Made by a program: the position numbers and the translations under genes. Source: Pseudoduganella dura (GTDB lineage: Bacteria; Pseudomonadota; Gammaproteobacteria; Burkholderiales; Burkholderiaceae_D). Taken from it: a DNA stretch of 64,000 bases. Below the pieces are notes generated by a model. It did no database searches. It was not told the DNA's origin and saw only the letters and a list, made by a program, of their open reading frames with translations. Location of the stretch: contig NZ_WNWM01000002.1 of assembly GCF_009727155.1 (NCBI RefSeq), positions 4,836,001-4,900,000 of the forward strand, written 5' to 3'. Positions 1-7,529 of this stretch are shown one piece after another. Position 1 is the first letter of the stretch. Every line of letters begins with the position of its first letter.

Positions 1-1082
1 ATGTCGGTGGTGTTCCCGGTCTGCGACTGGTCGTGGAAGATCTCGGTGGCGTCGGCCCGGTCGAGCAGGCCCGTCGCGGCATTGTAGTAATAGCCTTCCA
101 CGTTGCGCCAGTGCCGGTCGCTGCCGATGGAATAGAAGCGGCTGCGCACGGTCGTGTTCACGTTCGGTTTCCAGTTGACCAGCACATCGGTCCAGCGGTC
201 GTCGAACCGCATCGCGCTGTCGGCCACGTTGTAGTTCTTTTCCGCGAGCGCGGCCACCGGCCGGCCGTCGACCAGCGGCGTGCCGAAGTAGCGCATCGGC
301 TCCTGCTCGCCGCGGGCCGTGCTGAACCGGAAGTTCAGATCGGGCGACACATCGAGCCGGATCGCGGCGGAGATCGAACGGCTGCTGTGTTCTCCCCGGT
401 CCACCCAGCCATCGGCGCGCTCGGTGCTGGCATCGAAGCGGTACGACCAGCGCTCGTCGATCGCCCCGCCGCTGCCGAACGCCGCGCGGCGGCTGTGTTC
501 ATTGCCGATGCCGAGCTGCAGTTCGTGTTCGGGCGCGTTGCGGGCCGGTTGTTTCGGGATTACGTTGATGACACCGCCGATCGCGCCATCGCCATGGATC
601 ACGGAAGCGGGCCCGCGCAGCACTTCGATGCGCTCGATCGACCAGGTATCGAACGGGAACGTCAGCCCCGCGCCGCCGTACTGGCGCATGCCGTCGTACA
701 GGCGCATGACGGAGGTGGTGTCGGTGAAGCCGCGCGCGGCCACCGACGAATTGCCGTTGCCGGGGTGCGGCATGGCGCTGATGCCGGGCGCGCGGGTAAT
801 GGCGTCGAGCAGGTCGATGTCGCCGCGTTCCTCCAGCTGCCTGCGGGTGATCACGTCGATGCTGGCTGGCGTGTCGAAGCGGCTCAGGCCGAGATTGGAA
901 CCGGTGGCGGCTTCCGTGCCGAGTCCGCCGTTGTCCGCACGGGCGGTCACGACGACGGTCGGCAGCGTGCCGTCCTGCGCATGGGCAGTGCCGGGCAGGG
1001 CCGCGATGGCCAGCAGGCAGTGCAGGGAAAGGACGGAAAGGCGCCTGCGCGCCGGCGCAGGCGTAAAGGTTGCGATGTTCAT
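1..1082 (-). CDS. TonB-dependent outer-membrane receptor, C-terminus cut by window edge
   Basis: Outer-membrane gated channel for a TonB-energised ligand such as a siderophore or metal complex. About 360 codons are present. They start at the ATG whose complement is 1080-1082 and run off the left edge in an uninterrupted frame. The N-terminus is a signal peptide ending near AHAQDG, followed by a TonB-box-like LPTVVVTAR. A plug domain follows with RAPGISAMPHPGNGN, the VAARGF segment and IERIEVLRGPASVIHGDGAIGGVINV, which is typical of siderophore-type receptors. The first strands of the barrel come after it. A DUF2946 gene lies directly upstream on the same strand, a pairing common for metal-related receptors. 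The ligand cannot be told from this fragment. The family is clear and the substrate is inference. Confidence 0.9.
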   Translation of the reverse strand, partial: MNIATFTPAPARRRLSVLSLHCLLAIAALPGTAHAQDGTLPTVVVTARADNGGLGTEAATGSNLGLSRFDTPASIDVITRRQLEERGDIDLLDAITRAPGISAMPHPGNGNSSVAARGFTDTTSVMRLYDGMRQYGGAGLTFPFDTWSIERIEVLRGPASVIHGDGAIGGVINVIPKQPARNAPEHELQLGIGNEHSRRAAFGSGGAIDERWSYRFDASTERADGWVDRGEHSSRSISAAIRLDVSPDLNFRFSTARGEQEPMRYFGTPLVDGRPVAALAEKNYNVADSAMRFDDRWTDVLVNWKPNVNTTVRSRFYSIGSDRHWRNVEGYYYNAATGLLDRADATEIFHDQSQTGNTTD

Positions 1083-1163
1083 GGTGGTTCTGCCTTGAAT
1101 GGTCGGCTGCCGCCATGGGCGGCACGGATCGGCTGTCAACAGGCAGCCGTGTGCGAACGACGA

Positions 1164-1541
1164 TCAGGCGAGCAGAGGGGGGCCGCGCGGCCTGGCGGCG
1201 GTCCAGGCGAACAGCGGGGCAGGGGAAAGGTAGAACAGCGGCGGCCGCACCGCGGCGATCCGGCCCGGCTCGATCATGGCAATGACGGCGGGCAGCACCG
1301 GCGTATCGGCCTGCAGCCGGCAATAGGCGCAGTCGTCCATGTGGCCGAAGTGCTGGTCGCCGGGCGGCGCCTGCATGTCGGCATAGCTCATGCCGCTCGG
1401 CGCGCAGATCTCGGCCATCATCATGTTCGCGACCCGGTCGCTCGCCAATGCGCGCGACACGGACGGCATCAATGCGGCTGCCAGGATGGCTGCGAAAGCC
1501 AACCAGGTAAAGCAGGTGCGCCAGTGCCGGGTCTTGAACAT
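1164..1541 (-). CDS. DUF2946-like membrane-associated protein
   Basis: Small 125-residue protein with an N-terminal hydrophobic segment (about residues 10-32) that is a signal or anchor. A periplasmic part carries EICAPSG and the HMDDCAYC cluster (His plus paired Cys), the signature of the DUF2946 group. A second hydrophobic stretch lies near residues 80-110. Such proteins often sit beside TonB-dependent receptors or copper-handling genes, as here, where the receptor lies 81 bp downstream on the same strand. The His/Cys cluster suggests metal contact, but function is not established. The start ATG at 1541 gives a good N-terminal hydrophobic segment. Confidence 0.75.
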   Translation of the reverse strand: MFKTRHWRTCFTWLAFAAILAAALMPSVSRALASDRVANMMMAEICAPSGMSYADMQAPPGDQHFGHMDDCAYCRLQADTPVLPAVIAMIEPGRIAAVRPPLFYLSPAPLFAWTAARPRGPPLLA

Positions 1542-1615
1542 ATTGACATTCTAGCAGCGCGGATGGAGCCGGACAAACGCCGTTCCGCCAGGACGAACCG
1601 GGCTTTGCGTCAGCG

Positions 1616-2761
1616 CTACTGCCCGGGTTCGGCGTACGTGTGCGAGACGAAAGGGCGGCAGTCGACCGGGATATCGATGATGAACGTCGTGCCGGTTTCC
1701 GCGGCGCTGTCGACCATGGCGCTGCCGCCGTGGCTTTCGGCCACGGATTTGACCAGCTGCAGCCCGATGCCCCAACCGTCCGTGGAGACGCCGCTGTCGC
1801 GGTGCAGGTATTCGAAAATCCGGTTGTGCCGTTCCTTGGGAATCGGGTTGCCTTCATTGTGCACGCTGAGCATCAGCCGGCCGCGTACCTGCGCGATACC
1901 CACGCGGACCGGCGCATCGTCGCCGTATTTGATCGCGTTGTTCACCAGATTTTCCAGCGCGCGGCGCAGCGAACTGCGGCACCAGTGGCCATCGATCGCC
2001 GGTTCTGCCGTCTCGACCTGCAGCAGGCATGCGCCGCTCTGGCAGTATTGCTCGCGTACCTCGTTTGCCAATGCAACGATATCGAATTGCGACAGTTGCA
2101 GCGGTATCGCGGTACTGTCCTGGCTGGTCAGCGCGTCGAGCAGCTCGCTCATCATATCGCCCAGGCGGGTCGCGTGCGACGCGATCTTGGAAGCCGTGCG
2201 GTGCGCCATCGCCAGGTCCGGCACCATGCCGATGAGCTGCGCGCCGTTGGCAATCACCGCCAGGGGCGTGCGCATGTCGTGCGACAGCGCCGCGGCCAGC
2301 TTGCGGCGCAACTCCTCATGGCTTGCCGTGAAGGCCCGCACGGCCTCGCGGGTGGCGACATCGATGGAACGGTCGATGATGGTCCACTCACGCTCGCCAA
2401 GCGCCACGCGTTCCCTGGCGACGTGGCGGATCGCTTCCCTGAAAATCTGGTATTCGTGGATGACCTGGTCGGCGCCGAACGGTGTCATGCGCGCACGTTC
2501 ACCGCCATGCGCGGTGGCGGAATTGGTGTCGCTCGCGCCATGCAGGCGTGGGTGCACCGGGCTGATTGCCTCGGCTATATTATCGAAGAACGCCGGTAGC
2601 GCATTGGTGAGCACCGGACCGAGCAGATCGCCCGCGCCATGGATGCGTTCACGTACCGCCTGTTCCCAATAGTCCATCACCGCACTGCGCATGGACAGGA
2701 ATTGCCGGGCCACTGGCGAGAAGCCATGCCCGTCCGTATTTTGATCCGTCGCCAGAATCAT
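1616..2761 (-). CDS. Soluble sensor histidine kinase with RsbRD-like N-terminus
   Basis: Cytosolic two-component kinase of 381 residues with no membrane segment. The N-terminal helical half (about residues 10-150) resembles the RsbT co-antagonist RsbRD N-terminal domain. It is followed by the phosphoacceptor motif SHDMRTPL, the N-box LENLVNNAIKYGD and the nucleotide-binding GWGIGLQL. The D-x-G-x-G box reads HNEGNP, a variant in which Asp is replaced. I chose the ATG at 2761, preceded by GAGGG at a suitable distance, over a TTG nine codons earlier. No response regulator lies beside it, so it is an orphan kinase. Whether it serves the downstream DUF2946 and receptor genes is unknown. Confidence 0.88.
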   Translation of the reverse strand: MILATDQNTDGHGFSPVARQFLSMRSAVMDYWEQAVRERIHGAGDLLGPVLTNALPAFFDNIAEAISPVHPRLHGASDTNSATAHGGERARMTPFGADQVIHEYQIFREAIRHVARERVALGEREWTIIDRSIDVATREAVRAFTASHEELRRKLAAALSHDMRTPLAVIANGAQLIGMVPDLAMAHRTASKIASHATRLGDMMSELLDALTSQDSTAIPLQLSQFDIVALANEVREQYCQSGACLLQVETAEPAIDGHWCRSSLRRALENLVNNAIKYGDDAPVRVGIAQVRGRLMLSVHNEGNPIPKERHNRIFEYLHRDSGVSTDGWGIGLQLVKSVAESHGGSAMVDSAAETGTTFIIDIPVDCRPFVSHTYAEPGQ

Positions 2762-2972
2762 GTCGCCCTCGTTGAAGGGTCGAACCAATACCGGCGGTCA
2801 TTGGGCCTGGTTGGTCGAGCCACGCGCCTTCGGGCGCGAAAAGCCGTTGCGGGAGTTGGGCGAACGGGCGGCACGAAGTGCCGGCACGTATTGTATCAAT
2901 TTCGCCCAACTTTTCACGCACAACATTTCCTGTGCGCAGCGCTACGGCTTGCTGCCAAACGAGGCCGGATGC

Positions 2973-3485
2973 TCAGTTAGGCAACGGCAGCTCGATCTCG
3001 TCCTTGCGCGCCTGGATTGCCTCGCCGAGGCCCACCATGTCGAGCTTGGCTTTTTTCGCTTTCGGGAACATTTCCTTCTCTTCTTCTTCCACGTGGTGCT
3101 CGATCTGTTCGGACAGCACGCTGACCTTGGCGTCGTACAGGTCGTCGCCCGGTTCCATCGACAGCAGTTGGGCGATCAGATCCTTGGCGCAGGCATGTTC
3201 GACGGTGGCTTCGTCGACCAGGTCTTCATCGCCAACGGCCTTGCGAACGGCCGAGTAAAAGATTTCTTCCTCGGCCAGCGCGTGCTTGGTCAGTTCCAGG
3301 CAGATTTCGCGAACGAGCTTTTTCTTCGAGGCGAGGGCGCGGTCGCTCAAGCCTTCGTATTGCTCGAACATGGCCTTGACCTTGTCGTGGTCCGCTTTCA
3401 GCAGTTCGATCGCGTCGATCGGGCCGGCGGCCAGGGTTGCGGTTTTCTTGCTGGAGGCTGGCGTGGCTTTGATGGCGTTTGGCAT
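2973..3485 (-). CDS. Hemerythrin HHE-domain protein
   Basis: A 170-residue four-helix-bundle protein of the HHE cation-binding family, which binds a di-iron centre and is implicated in oxygen, nitric-oxide or peroxide sensing and protection. Expected ligands are visible: ADHDKVKAMFEQYE (His in the first helix), LTKHALAEEEIFY, EHACAKDL and EQIEHHVEEEEKEMFP (H-x-x-x-E-E). The N-terminal 20 residues are Lys/Ala/Thr rich. The ATG at 3485 is preceded by AAGGAG. It stands alone between two intergenic spaces of more than 200 bp. The iron role is known for the family; the physiological role here is not determined. Confidence 0.9.
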   Translation of the reverse strand: MPNAIKATPASSKKTATLAAGPIDAIELLKADHDKVKAMFEQYEGLSDRALASKKKLVREICLELTKHALAEEEIFYSAVRKAVGDEDLVDEATVEHACAKDLIAQLLSMEPGDDLYDAKVSVLSEQIEHHVEEEEKEMFPKAKKAKLDMVGLGEAIQARKDEIELPLPN

Positions 3486-3726
3486 TGTCGTTCTCCTTGT
3501 TGGATGCCGTGAAGATCACGGCTTCATCGTTGGAAAGATCTTACGTCGCCGGGCTGCCGATGCGAGTAGGCGCGGGTTGCCTGCGCGGGTAGGCGCCTTG
3601 GCCCGACCGTTGTAGGAGAGTTTCCATTTTGATCATGTTGCTGGCCGGCGTGACGGTCGAACCGTCGTGGCAGCGCCGGCCGCCGCGCGGCGTGAAGGGC
3701 ATCGCAGTCCCGCCCGGTGTCGATAC

Positions 3727-4422
3727 CTATTGCAGCCCTTTGGGACAGTTCACTTGGGAAGAACGCCCGCTTCCCCGGTTGCCGAGCACGGCGGAAGGCG
3801 CCACGCTCGTCGATACCTTGACGTAGCATTGCGCCTTGCCATTTCGCGTGATCACCGTGACCGGTTCCCCGGATGCGGACGTGATTGTCGTCGTGCTGTT
3901 CCCGCCGCCCCTGGCAGCCTGCGCCATGTTGGCCCGCATGCGTGCCAGGGGCGTATCGACGGGGGCCGCCAGGACGGGTTTTCCCTGCCGGTTTTCGGCG
4001 TCGACCTTTCCCGCCATTGCAAGAGCCTGCGCGCGTATGGCGGTGGCCGGTGCCGCGGGGCCGGACGCGTCCTCTGCCCAGTTCTCATCGACATCGTGCG
4101 CCTGCTCCATGGCAGGGAGCGCTTCCGTCTTGACTGCAGCCTCGATCGGGGGCGCATGCCGGACAGGTGGCGTAATCGCCGCGGGCGCCTTGTCAGGGGA
4201 GGCGCGCGGTGTCTTTTCGGGCCGGGCAGCCTTGCTGGCCAGCGGAGTAGTCGCCAAAGGCGTACGCAAAGGCGGCACCAGGATCAATATGCCTGTTTCC
4301 TTGCGAGCCGGCATGGGAGCAGGCACGTCCGGCCGTTGGTAGACCATCAAAAGGCCGGCGTGAACGGCAATGATCGTACCGAAAACGGCCAGCGTCCTGG
4401 CATGCGGCGGCGACTCTTCCAC
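3727..4422 (-). CDS. Proline/alanine-rich single-pass membrane protein, unknown function
   Basis: Predicted 231 residues starting with GTG at 4422. A single hydrophobic helix near residues 10-28 (TLAVFGTIIAVHAGLLMVY) is followed by a long low-complexity Pro/Ala/Lys/Thr linker (about 35-150). The C-terminal part (about 170-231) looks folded, with GEPVTVITRNGKAQCYVKV, two cysteines and a VNCPKGLQ end. The layout (anchor, flexible spacer, small periplasmic domain) recalls TonB-like or periplasm-spanning proteins, but I recognise no family. No partner gene is adjacent. The start is uncertain because no ATG or strong ribosome site precedes it. Confidence 0.6.
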   Translation of the reverse strand: MEESPPHARTLAVFGTIIAVHAGLLMVYQRPDVPAPMPARKETGILILVPPLRTPLATTPLASKAARPEKTPRASPDKAPAAITPPVRHAPPIEAAVKTEALPAMEQAHDVDENWAEDASGPAAPATAIRAQALAMAGKVDAENRQGKPVLAAPVDTPLARMRANMAQAARGGGNSTTTITSASGEPVTVITRNGKAQCYVKVSTSVAPSAVLGNRGSGRSSQVNCPKGLQ

Positions 4423-4569
4423 GCGCCCCCGGTCCGCGGCTCAGTCACCAGCGATCGCAAGATTATTATTCATTAAGCAATAATACATCGCGTCTGGGCG
4501 CCCTGGCCGCTTGTCGGGTCGCTATTTTCGTCAGCCGGCCGATCCGGCCTGAACCTGGAGTCGGCGTTT

Positions 4570-5898
4570 TCAGGCCTCGTCTGCCGGCTCTTTCATGACC
4601 AGCGCAATCACCACGCCCAGCGCGCACAACGCCATCACGTACCAGGCCGGCGCCAATGGGTAGTTTTTCAGCATCAGCGTGACCATGATCGGCGTGAGCC
4701 CGCCGAAGATGGCATACGACAGGTTGTACGAGAACGAAATGCCGGAAAACCGCACCGCCGCGGGGAAAGCGCGCACCATCACGCCCGGCACCACGCCCAC
4801 CACGCCCACGCTCAAGCCCAGCACGGCGTATAGCGGCAGCAGCAGGTCGGGGCGCGCGTGCAGCGTGGTGTAGAACACCCAAGTGCAAACGCCGAGCAGC
4901 AGGGCGCCGCCGAGCAGTACGCGGCGCGCGCCGAACCGGTCGGCCAGCAGGCCCGCGGCGATGCAGCCGAACGCCAGGCACAGCGTGGCCAGCGTGTTGG
5001 CCCGCAGCGCAGCGGGGGCATCGAAGCCGTAGACTTTCTGCAGCAGCGCCGGCGTCATCAGGATCACCACGACGATCGCGGCGGACAGCATCCACGTCAG
5101 CAGCATCGACAGCACCACGCTGCGCCGGTGCCCGCGCAGCACGGCCTTCAGTGGCAGTTCGGCGGCCAGTGCCTTGCGCTGCTGCAGTTCGGTGAAGACG
5201 GGCGTCTCGTGCAGCCAGCGCCGCAGGTACATTGCGCCCAGGCCGAAGACGCCGCCCAGCAGGAACGGGATGCGCCAGCCGTAGGACCGGACCTGCTCCG
5301 GCGTGAAGACGCTGTGGATGCCGGTCGCCATCAGCGAACCGAGCAGGATGCCGAACGTGAGGCCGGCGGTCAGCGTGCCGCAGGCATAGCCGATGCGCCG
5401 CGCCGGCACGTGCTCGGAGACGAAGACCCAGGCGCCCGGCACTTCGCCGCCCACGGCCGCCCCTTGCAGCACGCGGAACAGCAACAGCAGCAACGGCGCG
5501 GCAAGGCCCACGCTGGCGTAGGTTGGGAGCAGGCCGATCATCAATGTCGGCACCGCCATCAGCACGATCGACAGGTTGAACATCTTCTTGCGGCCCAGCA
5601 GGTCGCCGAAGTGAGCCATTACCATGCCGCCGAGCGGGCGCACCACGTAGCCGGCGGCGAAGATGCCGAAGGTCTGGAACAGGCGCAGCCAGTCCGGCAT
5701 CGACGGCGGGAAGAACAGCGCGCCGATCGTGGTGGCGAAGAACACGAAGATGATGAAATCGTAGAATTCCAGCGCGCCGCCCAGGGCCGCCAGCGACAGG
5801 GTCTTGTAATCCTGGCGGTTCAGGGGGCGATTCGGCGTAGGTGCCGCGCTGCCGCTGGTCGGGAGGGGCTTGCTGGAATCCGGTTGTGTGCTGTGCAT
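4570..5898 (-). CDS. MFS transporter of the metabolite:H+ symporter (MHS) type
   Basis: Inner-membrane secondary transporter of 442 residues with about twelve hydrophobic helices. The N-terminus DYKTLSLAALGGALEFYDF and the loop FGDLLGRKKMFNLS match the ProP/ShiA/KgtP-like MHS group of the major facilitator superfamily, which moves small organic acids or osmolytes with protons. YGWRIPFLLGG and RRWLHETPVF are further family features. I placed the start at the ATG at 5898. The frame stays open about 97 codons further upstream, but that part is Arg-rich and not transporter-like. It is divergent from the DUF5329 gene, with 173 bp between. The substrate cannot be inferred from context. Confidence 0.9.
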   Translation of the reverse strand: MHSTQPDSSKPLPTSGSAAPTPNRPLNRQDYKTLSLAALGGALEFYDFIIFVFFATTIGALFFPPSMPDWLRLFQTFGIFAAGYVVRPLGGMVMAHFGDLLGRKKMFNLSIVLMAVPTLMIGLLPTYASVGLAAPLLLLLFRVLQGAAVGGEVPGAWVFVSEHVPARRIGYACGTLTAGLTFGILLGSLMATGIHSVFTPEQVRSYGWRIPFLLGGVFGLGAMYLRRWLHETPVFTELQQRKALAAELPLKAVLRGHRRSVVLSMLLTWMLSAAIVVVILMTPALLQKVYGFDAPAALRANTLATLCLAFGCIAAGLLADRFGARRVLLGGALLLGVCTWVFYTTLHARPDLLLPLYAVLGLSVGVVGVVPGVMVRAFPAAVRFSGISFSYNLSYAIFGGLTPIMVTLMLKNYPLAPAWYVMALCALGVVIALVMKEPADEA

Positions 5899-6071
5899 TG
5901 CGCGCTGGCTGGTCTGGTTGTGGACATTCTGCCGCTGGATGGAGCGTCCATGAAGAATATCCCAAGAAGTCGCTGCCGTGGGAATGTGGCAATATTCGCA
6001 GGGACAGGCTACCGTGGTGTGGCCTTTGTAAAGCAGCGCACTCGATTCAACATTCCCTACGATACCTGACG

Positions 6072-6446
6072 ATGAAACGTACCCTGTCGACCATCCTGTT
6101 TTCGCTGGCGTGCGGCCTGTCCGCCGCGGCCCCCGCACCTGCGCCGGTGCGCGCCGAGATCGACGCGCTGCTTGCAAGGCTGCAGGCATCCGGCTGCCAG
6201 TTCAACCGCAACGGCACGTGGCACAGCGCGGCCGATGCGCGCAATCACCTGCTGCGCAAGCTGGACTACCTGGAGGACAAGGGCAAGGTCCAGAGCACGG
6301 AGCAGTTCATTGCCCTGGCCGCGTCCGGCAGCAGTTCGTCCGGCAAGCCTTACAAGGTCAGATGCGGCGCGCAGGTGGAGGCCGTCGACAGCGCCGCATG
6401 GCTGGGCAGTGAGCTCGCGGCCATCCGCGCGGGCAAGCGCGGGTAA
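6072..6446 (+). CDS. DUF5329 family exported protein
   Basis: A 124-residue protein with a signal peptide (about 1-20, ending AAAPAPAP) and a mature part matching the DUF5329 pattern. It shows IDALLARLQASGCQFNRNGTWHSAADARNHL, then a Lys-rich helix, then a Ser/Gly-rich SSSSGKPYKVRCG segment. Two cysteines (in SGCQF and VRCGAQ) may pair in the periplasm. Function is unknown for the family. The ATG at 6072 begins the signal peptide. The stop codon lies inside a short run of 10-bp repeats (6431-6470), so the C-terminus GKRG is itself repeat-encoded. Confidence 0.82.
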   Translation: MKRTLSTILFSLACGLSAAAPAPAPVRAEIDALLARLQASGCQFNRNGTWHSAADARNHLLRKLDYLEDKGKVQSTEQFIALAASGSSSSGKPYKVRCGAQVEAVDSAAWLGSELAAIRAGKRG

Positions 6447-6470
6447 GCGCCGATAAGCGCCGATAAGCGC
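6431..6470. repeat. Four imperfect 10-bp tandem units spanning a stop codon
   Basis: Units GGGCAAGCGC, GGGTAAGCGC, CGATAAGCGC and CGATAAGCGC run head to tail. The second unit supplies the TAA stop of the DUF5329 gene (6444-6446), so one base difference between units separates coding Lys (AAG frame context) from termination. The remaining copies extend into the spacer. Confidence 0.8.
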
Positions 6471-6555
6471 CGTCGAACCGGCCCGGCCGCGCGCCGCTTG
6501 CACTTTCGACCCGTTCGGCTAAAGTGCCGGGATACCCCCACCGCAGGAGTACGCC

Positions 6556-6909
6556 ATGAAACGAACTTTCGTTGCCCTGACCCTGACCTTGACGCTCGGC
6601 GCGGCCGCCACCGCCTTCGCCCACCACGGCTGGAGCGAATACGACGCCGACAAGCCGCTGACCCTGACCGGCACCATCGCGACAAGCGGCTACACGCAGC
6701 CGCACGGCTATGTGGAACTGAAAACCGCCGACAAGACCTGGCACGTGGTGCTGGCGCCGCCCTCGCGAATGGAAAGCCGCGGCCTGGCGAAGGAAGCGCT
6801 GGCGGCGGGCGGCCAGGCCACCGTCTACGGCTACCCGCACCGCAGCAAGGGCGAGGAACTGCGCGCCGAACGCATTACCATCAAGGACAAGACGGTCGAG
6901 CTGCGCTGA
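6556..6909 (+). CDS. DUF6152 family exported protein
   Basis: A 117-residue protein with a clear signal peptide (MKRTFVALTLTLTLGAAATA, cleavage near FAHHGW). It is followed by a compact beta-rich domain of the DUF6152 type (HHGWSEYD, LTLTGTI, PHGYVEL, WHVVLAPPSRMESRGL, VYGYPHRSKGEELRAERITI). The fold looks like a small OB/beta-barrel periplasmic domain, but its role is unknown. It shares a one-base stop/start overlap (TGATG at 6907-6911) with the following DUF6644 gene, so the two are translated from one message and probably act together at the inner membrane. Confidence 0.82.
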   Translation: MKRTFVALTLTLTLGAAATAFAHHGWSEYDADKPLTLTGTIATSGYTQPHGYVELKTADKTWHVVLAPPSRMESRGLAKEALAAGGQATVYGYPHRSKGEELRAERITIKDKTVELR

Positions 6910-7403
6910 TGGTACCCGCGTGGCTGGCGGCTTGTGCCGCCTGGCTGCACGCCACGCCGGTAGCGGCGGCCATGCGCGAGGGCGTGTGGCTGTATCCGGT
7001 CGTGGAGACCGTCCACATCGCCGGCTTCTCGATCCTCGTGGGCGCCGTGGCGATGTTCGATTTGCGCGTGCTCGGCTGCGCGCGGCAATTGCCGGTGCGG
7101 GCGCTCGGCGCGCACCTGCTGCCGTGGGCCGTGGCGAGCCTGCTGCTGATCGTGCCGGCGGGGCTGCTGATGTTCGCCAGCCAGCCGGGCGATTTCCTGG
7201 CCAATCCCACCTTCGCGTTGAAGCTGGCGCTGATCGCGTTGGCCGGCTTGAACGCGGCGCTGTTCCATGTGGGCGTCTACCGCGGCGTGGCGGCATGGGA
7301 CGTTGGCACGGCCGCCCCGCCATGTGCCAGGGTGCAGGCCGCGCTGTCGCTGCTGCTGTGGGTCGCGGTGATCGCCTGCGGACGGCTGCTGGCCTATACG
7401 TGA
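6909..7403 (+). CDS. DUF6644-like integral membrane protein
   Basis: A 164-residue protein with about four transmembrane helices (around residues 28-55, 68-90, 103-125 and 140-162). It carries the family-like segments REGVWLYPVVETVHIAGFSILVGAVAMFDLRVLG and ANPTFALKLALIALAGLNAALFH. Conserved His residues lie within helices (VETVHIAG, LFHVGVY), which could bind heme or metal, though this is inference. Its start overlaps the stop of the DUF6152 gene by one base, indicating translational coupling. DUF6152 and DUF6644 genes co-occur in related genomes, which supports a joint but undefined function. Confidence 0.78.
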   Translation: MVPAWLAACAAWLHATPVAAAMREGVWLYPVVETVHIAGFSILVGAVAMFDLRVLGCARQLPVRALGAHLLPWAVASLLLIVPAGLLMFASQPGDFLANPTFALKLALIALAGLNAALFHVGVYRGVAAWDVGTAAPPCARVQAALSLLLWVAVIACGRLLAYT

Positions 7404-7454
7404 GCGGCGCCGGGCAGCGCCGACGTGCCGGCAATGCACGCCGTCAGGACGTAT

Positions 7455-7529
7455 GCAATCGGAACATGTGCAATCAGAACGAACGCGATCAGAACGAACG
7501 CGATCAGAACGAACGCGATCAGAACGAAT
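7455..7529. repeat. 15-bp tandem repeat, five units, overlapping a receptor stop codon
   Basis: Five 15-bp units start at 7455, 7470, 7485, 7500 and 7515. The last four are nearly identical (consensus GCGATCAGAACGAAC). Read on the minus strand, the unit contains the final codons and TGA stop of the TonB-dependent receptor (stop at 7519-7521), so the 3' end of the gene has been duplicated several times into the spacer. There are no spacers between units, so it is not a CRISPR array. Confidence 0.9.

Noticed and set aside
33..2672. A very long open frame on the plus strand opposite the receptor and histidine kinase
   Set aside because: Arg/Gly/Ala-rich text with no domain. It is the shadow of two real minus-strand genes in GC-rich DNA.
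5899..6189. N-terminal extension of the MHS transporter
   Set aside because: Arg-rich, Cys-containing and overlapping the start of the divergent DUF5329 gene. The transporter fold begins after the ATG at 5898.
7455..7529. CRISPR array
   Set aside because: The units are contiguous with no unique spacers, and no cas genes are nearby.
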